Source of the DNA: Halobacillus litoralis
GTDB taxonomy: Bacteria > Bacillota > Bacilli > Bacillales > Halobacillaceae
Direction of reading: 5' to 3'
Assembly: GCF_020524085.2 (NCBI RefSeq)
Contig: NZ_CP129016.1
Location: 2,598,001 to 2,662,000, forward strand
Length of the DNA: 64,000 bases
Position 1 is the stretch's first letter. Each line of letters begins with the position of its first letter. The notes beneath the pieces were generated by a model that did not search any database, was not told the origin of the DNA, and worked only from the letters and a program-made list of their open reading frames with translations. Positions 24,301 through 33,900 of this stretch are shown one piece after another. The translations under genes and the position numbers were made by a program.

Positions 24301-25288
24301 TCTTCAAACGAAATACACAGATATTTATAATGCGAAGTTACGTCTTTCTAAGACACAACCAAATTGTTTTGGTATGAGTAATAATGGTATAGATTATTTC
24401 GTCGAGGTGTCTTCTACAGTAGAGGGACTTCACAAAGATTGGGATAGCTTAAAGGTTGAACGGAAAAATCTGGAGACAAACGTAGAGACATGGCTAGGAT
24501 GGAAAAGTTATTTTAATGCAAGATTAGAAATACGGGAGTTAATTGAGCGTCTAGAAAAATTAGGACTATCTCATTTAATTGAAGAAATTAATAAAATTGA
24601 TCAAGACCTTGACGTGGCTTGGGATAAAGCAACTATTATCTCCCATGAAACATGGCTAAACAGGCTGAAAAAGGTACGTATTGTAATTACAAGCGAAATT
24701 AATAAATCACGCGATCAGTTTAAATCAGAGAAGGAAAGTTATCAAAAGTTGTTGGATGAAAGTAAAGTTGGAGTAAGGTTGAAAACACAATTTAACGAAA
24801 CAGAGCAATCTAAGAGCTATAAAAGCTTAAAGGAAGAATTTATAGAAACCATTGAAGAGCAAGTGAAAAAATTTCTGAAGCAAACGGATCGTTTAGAGCA
24901 ACGATTAACGTATCTTAATGAGATATTGGAAGTTGATGTAACTAATATCGAGGATGAAGTCTTCTCGGTAAGCTCTACGTTATTTAGAGTGCAAGCAGAT
25001 CTTCAAAAAAACTATACTATTAATGACCTTCATCCATTAACGAAAATACATAGTCAGATTCGTAATGCTCGTGAAAGTGTGGAAGGTGCTGTTCAAAAAG
25101 GCGTATTGAATAAAAAAGAAGAGGAATTGTTGAAAGCAATAAATTCTTCTTCTGTTTCACTTGAGGAATTAGTCCTAAATTACGCTGATAAAAATGACTC
25201 ATTAAACCTTGAAGAAGTTTTACATCTTATCACAAACTTGTTTAAAAAAAATCACGTAAACATTCGAATTGAAAAAGGGGAGAATTAA
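21359..25288 (+). CDS. BrxC/PglY-like large P-loop ATPase
   Basis: The 1309-residue protein has an N-terminal AAA-type ATPase: GLVTGDFGLGKTSLLVYLW (Walker A near 76-84), LMVFTDELQ (Walker B near 204-212), then a sensor-like IMVGLPLNSY. From about residue 860 to the end it is coiled coil and helical. Size, N-terminal ATPase and long helical tail resemble the BrxC/PglY ATPases of BREX and Pgl systems, though I cannot quantify this. TTG 21359 lies 8 bases after AAGGAG; GTG 21350 overlaps that site and is less likely. The next gene starts 4 bases after the stop. It is probably the structural ATPase core of the system. Confidence 0.85.
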   Translation: MSKVAELEEVSKVLSKNPVINTVSSEELITSPDNVERNYMKHAMTHMSLGNTKDYEKRLFRYLVQNKRAFSGLVTGDFGLGKTSLLVYLWKQCNEKGIMAIPPFSWRSLDDLFQGVSKWISYKLEQSNTEALYEFIEIADNFTKKSMKKEVNLLVKAGMDRESAIEHMELKIREGTYRLDRTISELIQFLDRVTTFLLRHGYEGLMVFTDELQITLSELAPEKVFQYMFELANQTMDRQGKFGIMVGLPLNSYVQMQQVKSDALDRFGGQKMLIDLSKMYTADFATDLWEKYASYLKFEKISGDIIDEHALKSLGQLTDCTRKDIGNGPRSVISAFNTIIQHFESTSYKYTVTNLVEDILKGNILLGERSKYIPKVKNLLQKVENDPDYKQFIYVLAGFPQGCKHEVLSYYDLFNNKTEKLLAEWLGNEIRQSRIEGYRLTMLDEVQSAPEGFFEQAIKDFFRFYQASDKEYQEKAIKSFNTSVVPELLTEKGQLKWNCLFEQVTEDQIEFQLVSPNVYATDLGGTYDKVKTRYPNRHLHIITQSTLTKPRLFDTDVGDQQNAYVGQWVFYLDLSGEKRNAIIKQDRSNPCYLFTVNMKEKIEDALPMLSNLVPIEAIDAQLALNLIYYLTKTTDVPPSEQQELEYVLKEIIDATITTLFNQNMKKVSHSSIELRNHGRSVLVELFEHMCEERFPNYHTLMVGKLNQRMKYFKIFLENENIQLSVKRGTQPIVENYKRLSTTDKREKVMSKFNINTVSPFEQLMQHFPALLQVGDDGHLYARIHPAEQLCLETIQNSELEIYENNKQCQAAKLFDISDKLKELGYIADEIKYIYLFGAYRKLFQYEERKQMLYIKPLTIEEWKVTLQDKLNYIIQLKDELDLVNEKVKLDTNAIQAGIEHLSDENMYEDLSKTVREEEQVLQQKMSLYINNKINILGDKLDKSSRIITELVNNMEEVTATDDNEMQRWYQSGEDIRDKLRALQTKYTDIYNAKLRLSKTQPNCFGMSNNGIDYFVEVSSTVEGLHKDWDSLKVERKNLETNVETWLGWKSYFNARLEIRELIERLEKLGLSHLIEEINKIDQDLDVAWDKATIISHETWLNRLKKVRIVITSEINKSRDQFKSEKESYQKLLDESKVGVRLKTQFNETEQSKSYKSLKEEFIETIEEQVKKFLKQTDRLEQRLTYLNEILEVDVTNIEDEVFSVSSTLFRVQADLQKNYTINDLHPLTKIHSQIRNARESVEGAVQKGVLNKKEEELLKAINSSSVSLEELVLNYADKNDSLNLEEVLHLITNLFKKNHVNIRIEKGEN

Positions 25289-25291
25289 CAG

Positions 25292-28200
25292 ATGGCAATT
25301 GTTCATCAGGCTGGAAGTACTGCTTCCGATGGCGAGAAACTGTTAATAAGAGAGCTAAAAGCATCGCTACCAGATGATTTTCATATCTATCATAATTTTG
25401 AGATTCCATCATCGAATGGACAATTTTTTGAATATGATGTTGTTGTGGTAGCCCCCCATGCGATTTATGTTATTGAAGATAAATACTGGCACGGAGAAAT
25501 AGCTGGTAATGATGCGAAAATAACACTTGGAGCTTCTATCAAGAACAATCCTATTGGACAAGTATCTAGACAGGCAAAAATATTAAAATCGTATCTAGCT
25601 AATAAAGATCCATTTTTATCTAGTATTTGGATAGAGGATGTGATCCATTTTAGCGGACGTAATGTGCGAATTTCTGTTAAAGGGAATAGTAAAAAGAAGA
25701 TGCACACGCTAAAATCAATCAAAAGCTTCATCCAATCACCAGATAAAATAAGTGGGAGTGTCCGTAATCCTGCTTTTACTACGAAATTACAAGAGCGGGC
25801 TTTGCAGTTATTCAGTATCTTTGACCCGATCAGGAATAATGAGAAAGGGTTTCGTGAGTTCAAAGTTAAGGACGATAAAATTGCGCAAACAGAGTTATAC
25901 AATGAATATATTGTGTATCAGCCGGATATTAGGAGTAAGCCAGAATTTCTTTTGCGTGAATTTTTTATGGATCCATATCTTTCTGGTGATGACCAAAAGC
26001 GTCAAATGCATTTAATCAAAAATGATTACCAGACCTTATATCAATTAGAAGATGTTAAAGGAATTGTGCAGCCAAAAACAGGATTTGTACCAGACGGGGA
26101 TGAAAGTCGTTTTTGTGTAGTTTATCCCGCTCCTAAAGGAACACCGTTAGTAGAATGGTTTTTAACCGATAGCCAGATAGGTGAATCTAAAACACGAGCA
26201 CTTTTCGTTCAAGCTTTGAACATCTTAAAAGAGGTTCATAAGCACGGTATTATTCATCGTAACTTAACATCTTCGAATATTTTAGTGGATAGCGAAGATC
26301 AGTTATTCTTGCAGAATTTTGAGTTTTCCCGTGTAAGAGACGCTTCAACGAAATCAACCATAATGACGAAAACATTAGCGGAAAGTTTGGATGATCGATA
26401 TACACCATTACGCGTCCGGGGTGATTTTTCACTAGCGAATGAGAGTTCTGATCTCTATTCGTTAGCGAGGATCTTTTATGATTTACTTTTGGGTTCTGAT
26501 GAAAACACAATTGAAACAACGAATGGATTATTACCAGAGCTTCCTAATGTAAAAGACCAAGAACTTTTGAGAGTGATTCAAAAGATGGGACATGATCACT
26601 CTAATCAATGGTACGAATATGCATCTGAAGCTTTGGAAGATTTGAAAAAAGATGAAACAAAACCTTCAAGTTCATCCGAAAGTGTCGTAGACGATAAGGT
26701 TATTTATGAAGCGGGAAAAGATATTGAAGGACGCTTTTTGATTGAAGAACGACTTGGTCAAGGTGGGACGAGTAACGTATATAAAGCGTTTGTCATTCCA
26801 AGACAGGAAAGCATGGCTATAAAAGTGATGAAACGTAATGTTGCAAACGAAAATGTAGCATTAGACGAATACCATCGTTTGAAAACGCTTGATCACCCAA
26901 ATATCGCAAAAGCCTATGATGTCGATAGTATTTATAACGGCAGTCAAATAGTTTTAAAAATGGAATACATACCTGGTAAGTCGATTCAGCAGCTAATCGA
27001 TGAAGGTGCAGACTTTTCAATTACGAAGGTAATCAACTGGGCGAAGGAAATATTAGATGCATTATGTTACTTGCAGGATCGTCCTGAGCCGATCGTTCAT
27101 GCTGATATTAAGCCAGGTAACATCATGGTTAATGATGGAAATATTGTATTAATTGATTTTAACATTAGTAGAAAACAAGATGACTCTAGATTATTAGGGG
27201 CAACTCCTAGGTACTCTGCACCTGATGTGCATACGATTGGTATAGATGCAAGTATTGATACTTTTTCATTAGGGGTGCTTTTGTATGAGCTTCTTAGTAA
27301 TGGAGAGCATCCTTATCAAAATGGACAGCCAGATCTTGGGGTTGAGCCAACACCTTTAACTGATTATCGTAAAAGTATTTCACAAGAATTGAATTCTTGG
27401 ATTGGGAAAGCATGTGCTTCATTAAAACAAGATCGATTTAAATCTCCGAAGGAAATGCTAGATGAATTAAATGAAATTCATAAAATATTTAAAGATGTAA
27501 AGATTACAGAGCCAAAAATAGATTTGAAAAATATTACTCCTTTATCTCCTAGCATCAATAAAAATTATTGTAATCATTTAATTCCTTATTACCAGAGCCT
27601 TTATAGCCAAAGCGCAATTAGTAATAAAGGGACAAGAGGCTTAGATAGGTTTGCAGAAGCAAATTATATTGATACACGTCTTGATCAAAAGCTACGTCAA
27701 TCGATTATCGATGGAAAATATCAGCTTGTGATCATCACAGGGAATGCAGGGGATGGAAAGACAGCTTTCATTCAACGTCTTGAAAATATACTGCTAAAAA
27801 ATGGTGGTAAAATTACGGCTGAAAAAGGAAATGGGAAAGAAATTGAATTTCAGCAAGTAAAACTAATCACCAATTATGACGGTTCACAGGATGAAGGAGA
27901 AGTGTTAAACAAGAAAGTATTAGAAGACTTCTTCCAACCTTTTACAACAGACAATGCATTTGAACAAAGCTTTGAAGATAAAAAAGAGGTTCGTTTAATT
28001 GCCATCAATGAAGGGCGTTTAATGGAATTTCTCGATGATTCCAAATATCATCACTTGTTTCAAACTGTAGAAGGCTATCTTCGTAAGCGAGTGAATGATG
28101 TAGGTGAGTTTGCACTTGTCAATTTGAATTGGAGGTCCGTCGTTGCTAGAACAGAAGAAGAGCCCTCGATTGTCGAGAAACTAATGAATCAATTTGCAGA

Positions 28201-29332
28201 CCTTAATGTCATTAAAGATTGTGATGTATGTACGGATGAATTTATCTGTCCGACATGCTTTAACATAAAAACATTGAATGATGAAACGATTGGTCCACAA
28301 GTGAAGGAGAACATTCGTCGTGTATTTGAGTTGGTTCATTTACGGAAAAAATTCCACATTACGATGCGTGATATCCGATCTGCATTGTCATATATAATTT
28401 ACGGATCAAAATCTAGCAAAGAAATGAAACAACTTATGAAAGATGGATCGTTAAAAAGCTTACAAGAAATAAGCAATATGTATTATTACAATTCTATGTT
28501 TAATGCAGGTAATAGTAGTGACCGTTTGATGAAAGAACTACAGGATATTGATGTATCAAAGGTGGCAATTCCACAGATTGAGAAAAAGCTGTCTCAAACA
28601 AGTAGTAGTGACCAAAAAATGTATGCAACTAAAGACTTTGATGGGGTTGAAAAAGAAGCAAACGTACTTGATGCTTTTTATAAGCAAAAGCCGCTCGAAC
28701 AAGAGCAGTTAACCAACCTTTATCGTGTCAAGCAATTCAAGCACTTTGTTCAAATGAGCAAACGAAAATATTTCTTTGAGTCTTTAAATCAGGATTCTAG
28801 ATTACCATATCCTTCCTTTAAACGTTTTTCAAAGTTATTTGAGGATAATGAAGACTTAGTGGAAGTGCGTGACCAAATTCTGCAGGCTATTTCATTTACT
28901 GAAGGAATCCTTAAACCGCTAAAAGGCTCTTTAAGTTTACGTGAAAGTAAATGGAGGACAGAAGATTTACTCAGTATGCGCGTGTATCCAAAGGATGACT
29001 TCAAGCTAGAAATGTTAACACTTGGAGATGGATTCGATTTTATTGAATACGAGCCAGATGCGTTTAAGTTGGTGTATAAACCTAATAAAAGGATTAGCTT
29101 TGAGGTAACACTAGATTTATATGAGCTATTTCATAAAGTGAATCAGGGCTATGTACCAACTGCTTATGAACTGCGTGGTGCTTTTATGAACCTATCTATT
29201 TTTAAGAGACAGCTGTTAAGTCAGCGATATGAAGAGATTATTTTATCGGATCATACTGGTAGATATATTGCCAAAAAAGATGGAAAGAAATTGGTGCTGG
29301 TAACGATTGAGGAAGGAGGTTCTGAACAGTGA
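25292..29332 (+). CDS. NERD nuclease-pseudokinase-kinase-NTPase fusion (PglW-like plus DptF-like)
   Basis: Four parts in 1346 residues. About 1-150: NERD nuclease-related domain (SDGEKLLIRELKASLPDDF, EYDVVVVAPHAIYVIEDKYW). About 200-450: a kinase-like domain with HRNLTSSNI in place of HRD and NFEF for DFG, likely inactive. About 480-735: a second kinase with GQGGTSNVYKA, AIKVM, HADIKPGNIM (near 600), and DFN in place of DFG. About 770-1346: an NTPase domain with ITGNAGDGKTAF (near 815) and a CDVC...CPTC cysteine pair. NERD plus kinase is the PglW layout of Pgl/BREX type 2; the C-terminal third resembles DptF of Dnd restriction (tentative). ATG 25292 is 4 bases after the preceding gene. The stop overlaps the next start (GTGA). 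Confidence 0.85.
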   Translation: MAIVHQAGSTASDGEKLLIRELKASLPDDFHIYHNFEIPSSNGQFFEYDVVVVAPHAIYVIEDKYWHGEIAGNDAKITLGASIKNNPIGQVSRQAKILKSYLANKDPFLSSIWIEDVIHFSGRNVRISVKGNSKKKMHTLKSIKSFIQSPDKISGSVRNPAFTTKLQERALQLFSIFDPIRNNEKGFREFKVKDDKIAQTELYNEYIVYQPDIRSKPEFLLREFFMDPYLSGDDQKRQMHLIKNDYQTLYQLEDVKGIVQPKTGFVPDGDESRFCVVYPAPKGTPLVEWFLTDSQIGESKTRALFVQALNILKEVHKHGIIHRNLTSSNILVDSEDQLFLQNFEFSRVRDASTKSTIMTKTLAESLDDRYTPLRVRGDFSLANESSDLYSLARIFYDLLLGSDENTIETTNGLLPELPNVKDQELLRVIQKMGHDHSNQWYEYASEALEDLKKDETKPSSSSESVVDDKVIYEAGKDIEGRFLIEERLGQGGTSNVYKAFVIPRQESMAIKVMKRNVANENVALDEYHRLKTLDHPNIAKAYDVDSIYNGSQIVLKMEYIPGKSIQQLIDEGADFSITKVINWAKEILDALCYLQDRPEPIVHADIKPGNIMVNDGNIVLIDFNISRKQDDSRLLGATPRYSAPDVHTIGIDASIDTFSLGVLLYELLSNGEHPYQNGQPDLGVEPTPLTDYRKSISQELNSWIGKACASLKQDRFKSPKEMLDELNEIHKIFKDVKITEPKIDLKNITPLSPSINKNYCNHLIPYYQSLYSQSAISNKGTRGLDRFAEANYIDTRLDQKLRQSIIDGKYQLVIITGNAGDGKTAFIQRLENILLKNGGKITAEKGNGKEIEFQQVKLITNYDGSQDEGEVLNKKVLEDFFQPFTTDNAFEQSFEDKKEVRLIAINEGRLMEFLDDSKYHHLFQTVEGYLRKRVNDVGEFALVNLNWRSVVARTEEEPSIVEKLMNQFADLNVIKDCDVCTDEFICPTCFNIKTLNDETIGPQVKENIRRVFELVHLRKKFHITMRDIRSALSYIIYGSKSSKEMKQLMKDGSLKSLQEISNMYYYNSMFNAGNSSDRLMKELQDIDVSKVAIPQIEKKLSQTSSSDQKMYATKDFDGVEKEANVLDAFYKQKPLEQEQLTNLYRVKQFKHFVQMSKRKYFFESLNQDSRLPYPSFKRFSKLFEDNEDLVEVRDQILQAISFTEGILKPLKGSLSLRESKWRTEDLLSMRVYPKDDFKLEMLTLGDGFDFIEYEPDAFKLVYKPNKRISFEVTLDLYELFHKVNQGYVPTAYELRGAFMNLSIFKRQLLSQRYEEIILSDHTGRYIAKKDGKKLVLVTIEEGGSEQ

Positions 29333-30942
29333 AAACCCTTTTAAAAAACCACAAAGAATATTACGTTAATAAAGTATTAAAGGTGCAGGCAAAAACGATT
29401 AATAAAGACCGTATTATGATCAACCTTCTGCCGCTCCTTAAATTTAATGGGAAAACGCAATCCCCACTAGTAAATAATGTTGACGAATTGTTGGAGTACG
29501 TTTGGAATAATGAGCTACTTTTTGATGGTTTTTCCGATCATAAGGAGCTCGTAGAAAAATGGTTGAAGAATGATTACATGGATATGCTTCATAAGGAAAG
29601 TGAGAAAAAAGAAAGTAAGTTTGTTTCCCTATTACCCCTTTCCCTGAACGCATATAAAGCTAGTAATACTAAGAATCGAGATGATTACGGTGGTAGTGAA
29701 GAGCTTTGGCACTTACTTTATAAGGCAGATGAAGAACGAAAAGTGCAAAACCAAGATCTCATTATCCAAAAACTAACGGATTTCTTATCCAATGGTTACA
29801 ACCGAGAACTCGATCAAGTGGAGAATGATGACCAACAGGATTTATCAACTTGGTTAATTTCTAGCATTACCAACCAATTAAGCAATGACCAAGACAATGA
29901 TAAAGAAAGGATACACTCGGAGGATCCTCTTCTTTGTATGACACAAGCAAGATTATTAGCAGATGATATCGAGCGTTTACTTGCATACCAACATGTTATG
30001 TCAAGAACAGCATTAATAGAGTCATTATCCCAAGTGATGATGTTACATATTGGATTATATGTCTTGCGAGCAGCTCAAATGCTACCCGTGATGGTCAAAA
30101 AAAAGACCATGAATATAGATTGTGGTTGTTCTAGGACGAATAAATTAACGGATATGAATGCTTGCAAGTATCAACCATTCTTTCAAATGGACATGATGCA
30201 AAATTATTCCTCTCATCTCTCTAAAATATCTAGACGAAATATAGAGATTCATGAGCAACAGCTATCCTTATTTGTAGAATCTATGTTCTATATTCGTAAG
30301 AAGCTAGATTTCCTTGAGTATTTGGATGATGACAAAAACTACAGTTTAGAAGAAGTATTGCAATTTGATCTTTCTACTGAAAAGTTAAAGGTAGAAAATT
30401 ACTTCAAGGTAAGGTTTGATGGACTTAAAGAGTTTGTAGATGATGTTGAGAAAGATCCAGAAGAAGATTACTTTACTAATTATGTAGCAGTGATAAATCG
30501 TGAATATAACAAATATTATGTAGCATTTTTCAAACGGTTGATTAGTTCAGCTTTTTCTAAAAATGATGAGCGCGGTATTTTACGTCAAGCTGGCTCACAT
30601 AAAAAATACACAATTGGAAGTCAATTGTTAGATACGATAATTCACCTTGCTATGGTTGAAAAAAAAGGATATTCCTTTGAAACGAAGGTTCTGAGGCTCG
30701 ATCAATTTTTGAACTGGATTCGGGATCGTTACGGATTTTATGTGGATGACATTATTCCAGGATATGAATCATCACAAGCCTTTCATTCACTACGTCAAAG
30801 CAAAAATTACTTTACGACTAAGCTTCAAGAAATAGGTTATTATCAGGCGTTAAGTGATGCCTATAATACACAATGGTTAATCGCCCGATACGATGTGAAA
30901 GGAGGCAAACGTGATGCAACAGCAGGAAAGGCAACATCTTGA
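29329..30942 (+). CDS. Cys-cluster protein, possibly DptG-like
   Basis: GTG 29329 overlaps the preceding stop as GTGA, with GGAGG upstream. The 537-residue protein is mostly helical. Near residue 261 lies DCGCSRTNKLTDMNAC, a likely metal-binding cysteine cluster, followed by YQPFFQMDMMQNYSSHLS. The C-terminal part (about 440-530) looks like a winged helix. Size, position between a P-loop NTPase and a HerA-type giant, and the cysteine cluster recall DptG of the phosphorothioation-dependent restriction set DptFGH; this is a context-based suggestion only. The 3' end overlaps the next gene by 29 bases. Confidence 0.75.
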   Translation: MKTLLKNHKEYYVNKVLKVQAKTINKDRIMINLLPLLKFNGKTQSPLVNNVDELLEYVWNNELLFDGFSDHKELVEKWLKNDYMDMLHKESEKKESKFVSLLPLSLNAYKASNTKNRDDYGGSEELWHLLYKADEERKVQNQDLIIQKLTDFLSNGYNRELDQVENDDQQDLSTWLISSITNQLSNDQDNDKERIHSEDPLLCMTQARLLADDIERLLAYQHVMSRTALIESLSQVMMLHIGLYVLRAAQMLPVMVKKKTMNIDCGCSRTNKLTDMNACKYQPFFQMDMMQNYSSHLSKISRRNIEIHEQQLSLFVESMFYIRKKLDFLEYLDDDKNYSLEEVLQFDLSTEKLKVENYFKVRFDGLKEFVDDVEKDPEEDYFTNYVAVINREYNKYYVAFFKRLISSAFSKNDERGILRQAGSHKKYTIGSQLLDTIIHLAMVEKKGYSFETKVLRLDQFLNWIRDRYGFYVDDIIPGYESSQAFHSLRQSKNYFTTKLQEIGYYQALSDAYNTQWLIARYDVKGGKRDATAGKATS

Positions 30943-33900
30943 TGAACGTATTGGACAATTTGTAGCAAATAATTTAAAAGAAATGCTTATTAATAAAGAG
31001 CCTGGTCACTGTGCACAAGTGACGGATTTAAGCATCAATGTGATGGAAAAAGCAAACCAAGAGTTAAATGAGATTGGTGCTGGAAAGTTTGAAAGCTATA
31101 TACTTGCTGGAAATGATGAAGAAAACGTAGAAAGTGGAAAAATTCATGCAACAAAGCTAGTGGAACGTAGAAATGCAGAAGAAAAAGTGGTGATTGTTTT
31201 TATTCCCCATAATTTAAAAACAGCAGCTGAAGATTCTTTTGACATAGCGACATTTGAACCGATCTCTTTTTATTACGTTTATGATAGTGTGAAAGAGAAC
31301 TTAAAGCATGAAGTTATTCAACAATATTTGGGGAGTGAACGCACGGCCTTTGAACAGGCAATTGTGACAATCGAAAGAAACTGGAAGATACCTACTGCAC
31401 TAGACTGGTCGCTCTATTTCCTATCCCTTATAAACCAGGGGTTTTCAGCAGAATCCATAGGGCGTAACCTACCTTATGTATATTTATTTCCTGATAATAA
31501 ATTATTATCCAGTGGATCATTAACATCAAGAGTAGAAGAAAATATAAAGACGATGGATGGTTTAAGAAGTGTTTCGAAACCACTCCAGAACCGTGTAGAA
31601 GGTATTAATACAAAGAACAAGGAAATAAAAACGATTTTATTAAAGTTATTAAAGCAGTACGCTATTAGCTTTAATTTTGACCAATGGATCCAAGAAACAT
31701 TAATCGATCCCAAATTGATGGAAAAGCTAAACTTTAATAACTTGAAACTTGAAGCACTAACCGATAATTTAGGCAGTTTCCAGATTGATCAAATCAAAGG
31801 ACCTGCGTTAAAAAATAAGGATAGTGTTGTGGAGTTAACGATAGGTACAGGGAGTCACTTTTCAATTTATTATACAGTTGAACCTACCCCGCCTCGTTGT
31901 GAAGATTGGATGAAAATGCAGGTACATTTGATTGATGCAACGGCAGAAGAAGATTACACAAATGTGCATACTATCTCGTCTTCGAAAAAGCCAAACACAA
32001 ATAAAATGAAACAAGTGAAAAAAGTAACTCCGAACCAGCTTCAAAAGCTAAAATCAGTAGAGCCTGGTACGTATAAGATTGGAGTCAGAGCGTTATCAGA
32101 TGATAATTTTATTATTGCTGAATCGGTTTCCAACCAAGCGTTTGTACTTGTGAAAGAAGATGAAGAAGAGGTACCACAAGAGATCGGAACAGTTTTGTCA
32201 GGTGGTCAAGATATCCTGTTTGAAGGCAAAACTACTAGTATTGAACAAGATCAGCCGTTTATTTATAATAGCAATGATCTTGAGTTCGGGTTTGAACCCA
32301 ATGAAGAAGGGCAAAACCTCCAAGCACCAATGAAAGTGTACAACGAAAAAGAAAATGTTATGTACAAGTTGTCTACAAACCTATTTTTACACAAGATACA
32401 TGAAGTGTGGCTGAAAAATCCAGGGTATGTAGGGGCCATTGAACTTAAAAGATCTAATAGATTGACAGGCAAAAATTTAGAAGAATCGTTAGTCTTTGAG
32501 GATCAAGCTGAGCTTTCTGATGATTCTGTATCAATGTTGAAAAATTTTCTTAGGCTTAGGAAACAATTCTTTGAATCAATATTAGATATTGGACCATATC
32601 ACTGGGATCAAATTATTAGTTTTGAAGAAGAGCTATTGTTAGATAATGCTTGGTCATATGTGGAGAGCTATCAGAATATTATCGAAAAACTTTTGGCTCA
32701 GGAATCAGAAGACATGCAAGAATTACTAAACAGACTTCGCATGATTGACTTAATTGGTGTCAACGACATGAATGGGGAAACAATTTATGTCATGACACCA
32801 ACACACCCTTTAAATCTTTCATGGCTTTTATCTTATGAAGAGATAGGAGAACGATGGATTCGACAATCCGCCTTATTAGATGATAAAGCAAGTGAAATTA
32901 AAAAAATAAAAGAAATCTTACATGAGCAATCAAGTCTTCATTTTCCGTTTATCATGAAGGATAAGCATAACTCTTGGTTTGTAAATACAGATAATATTGG
33001 CAGTAGCTGGAGTGTATTTATACCATTAGAAAAAATGATGGAGGAGTCTTATTCACAGCAAATTAATTCTCTTCTAAAGTTAAATCAAGGGTTTAAACGA
33101 AAGGTGAAGTTTCCTGTTCCAAAAATAAACCAACACATTCTTCAGTATTTAGAAAGACGCCCTTATTTAAGTGTATTAACAATAAATGTATTTGAACCAG
33201 GTGATGGTGCTGAGTTAGTGCAATTATTGAAACAATTATATAAGTCGTTAGAAGACGATAAATACCAAGTGTTCGCTGACTTACGTATCAAGCTTCACTT
33301 GTTTACTGATGAAGAAGAAAACCTTGATCAACTAGCAAAAGCAATAGATTCCCTCATGTCTGCAGGGGAAAATAAGAGAGTTGATAGCTTTCAGGAGAAG
33401 TTGACTATGGAAGCGGAAAATCCATTGTTCCCACTTATCTCTTATTCGAAGCACTTGAAAAAAGATTTTCTACAATCACCAGGGCAGTTTGAATCAAACA
33501 TATCAATTCTTTATCAAATGTTGACGGTTGAATCAGGATTTGTAACAGCAGAAGAAGCAAAATTGCATCGTTCTTCTTATTTTAAAGGATTAAACTATGA
33601 GCTAACGACACGTACTGGTGGCCGAAGTGATCGTGAACATGATTCGAGTTGGAAGAAGTTTATATCAACAAAATATGAACTTAAAGACTCTGGTAATATA
33701 CGTTTGAATCGAATCATTGATGCATTCACTGGTCTAACTATGTTTGATGAGCCGAATAATCGAAGAGACCTACCTGCAATAGAAGTTAACATTAGTCCAA
33801 ACAAAAAGTTGGAATTAGAAATAATTCATAACACTTCCGATTGGGTGCTATTGCTCGATGAATATCTGGGAGTAGATTTTCTTGATCGACCGGCATCAGG

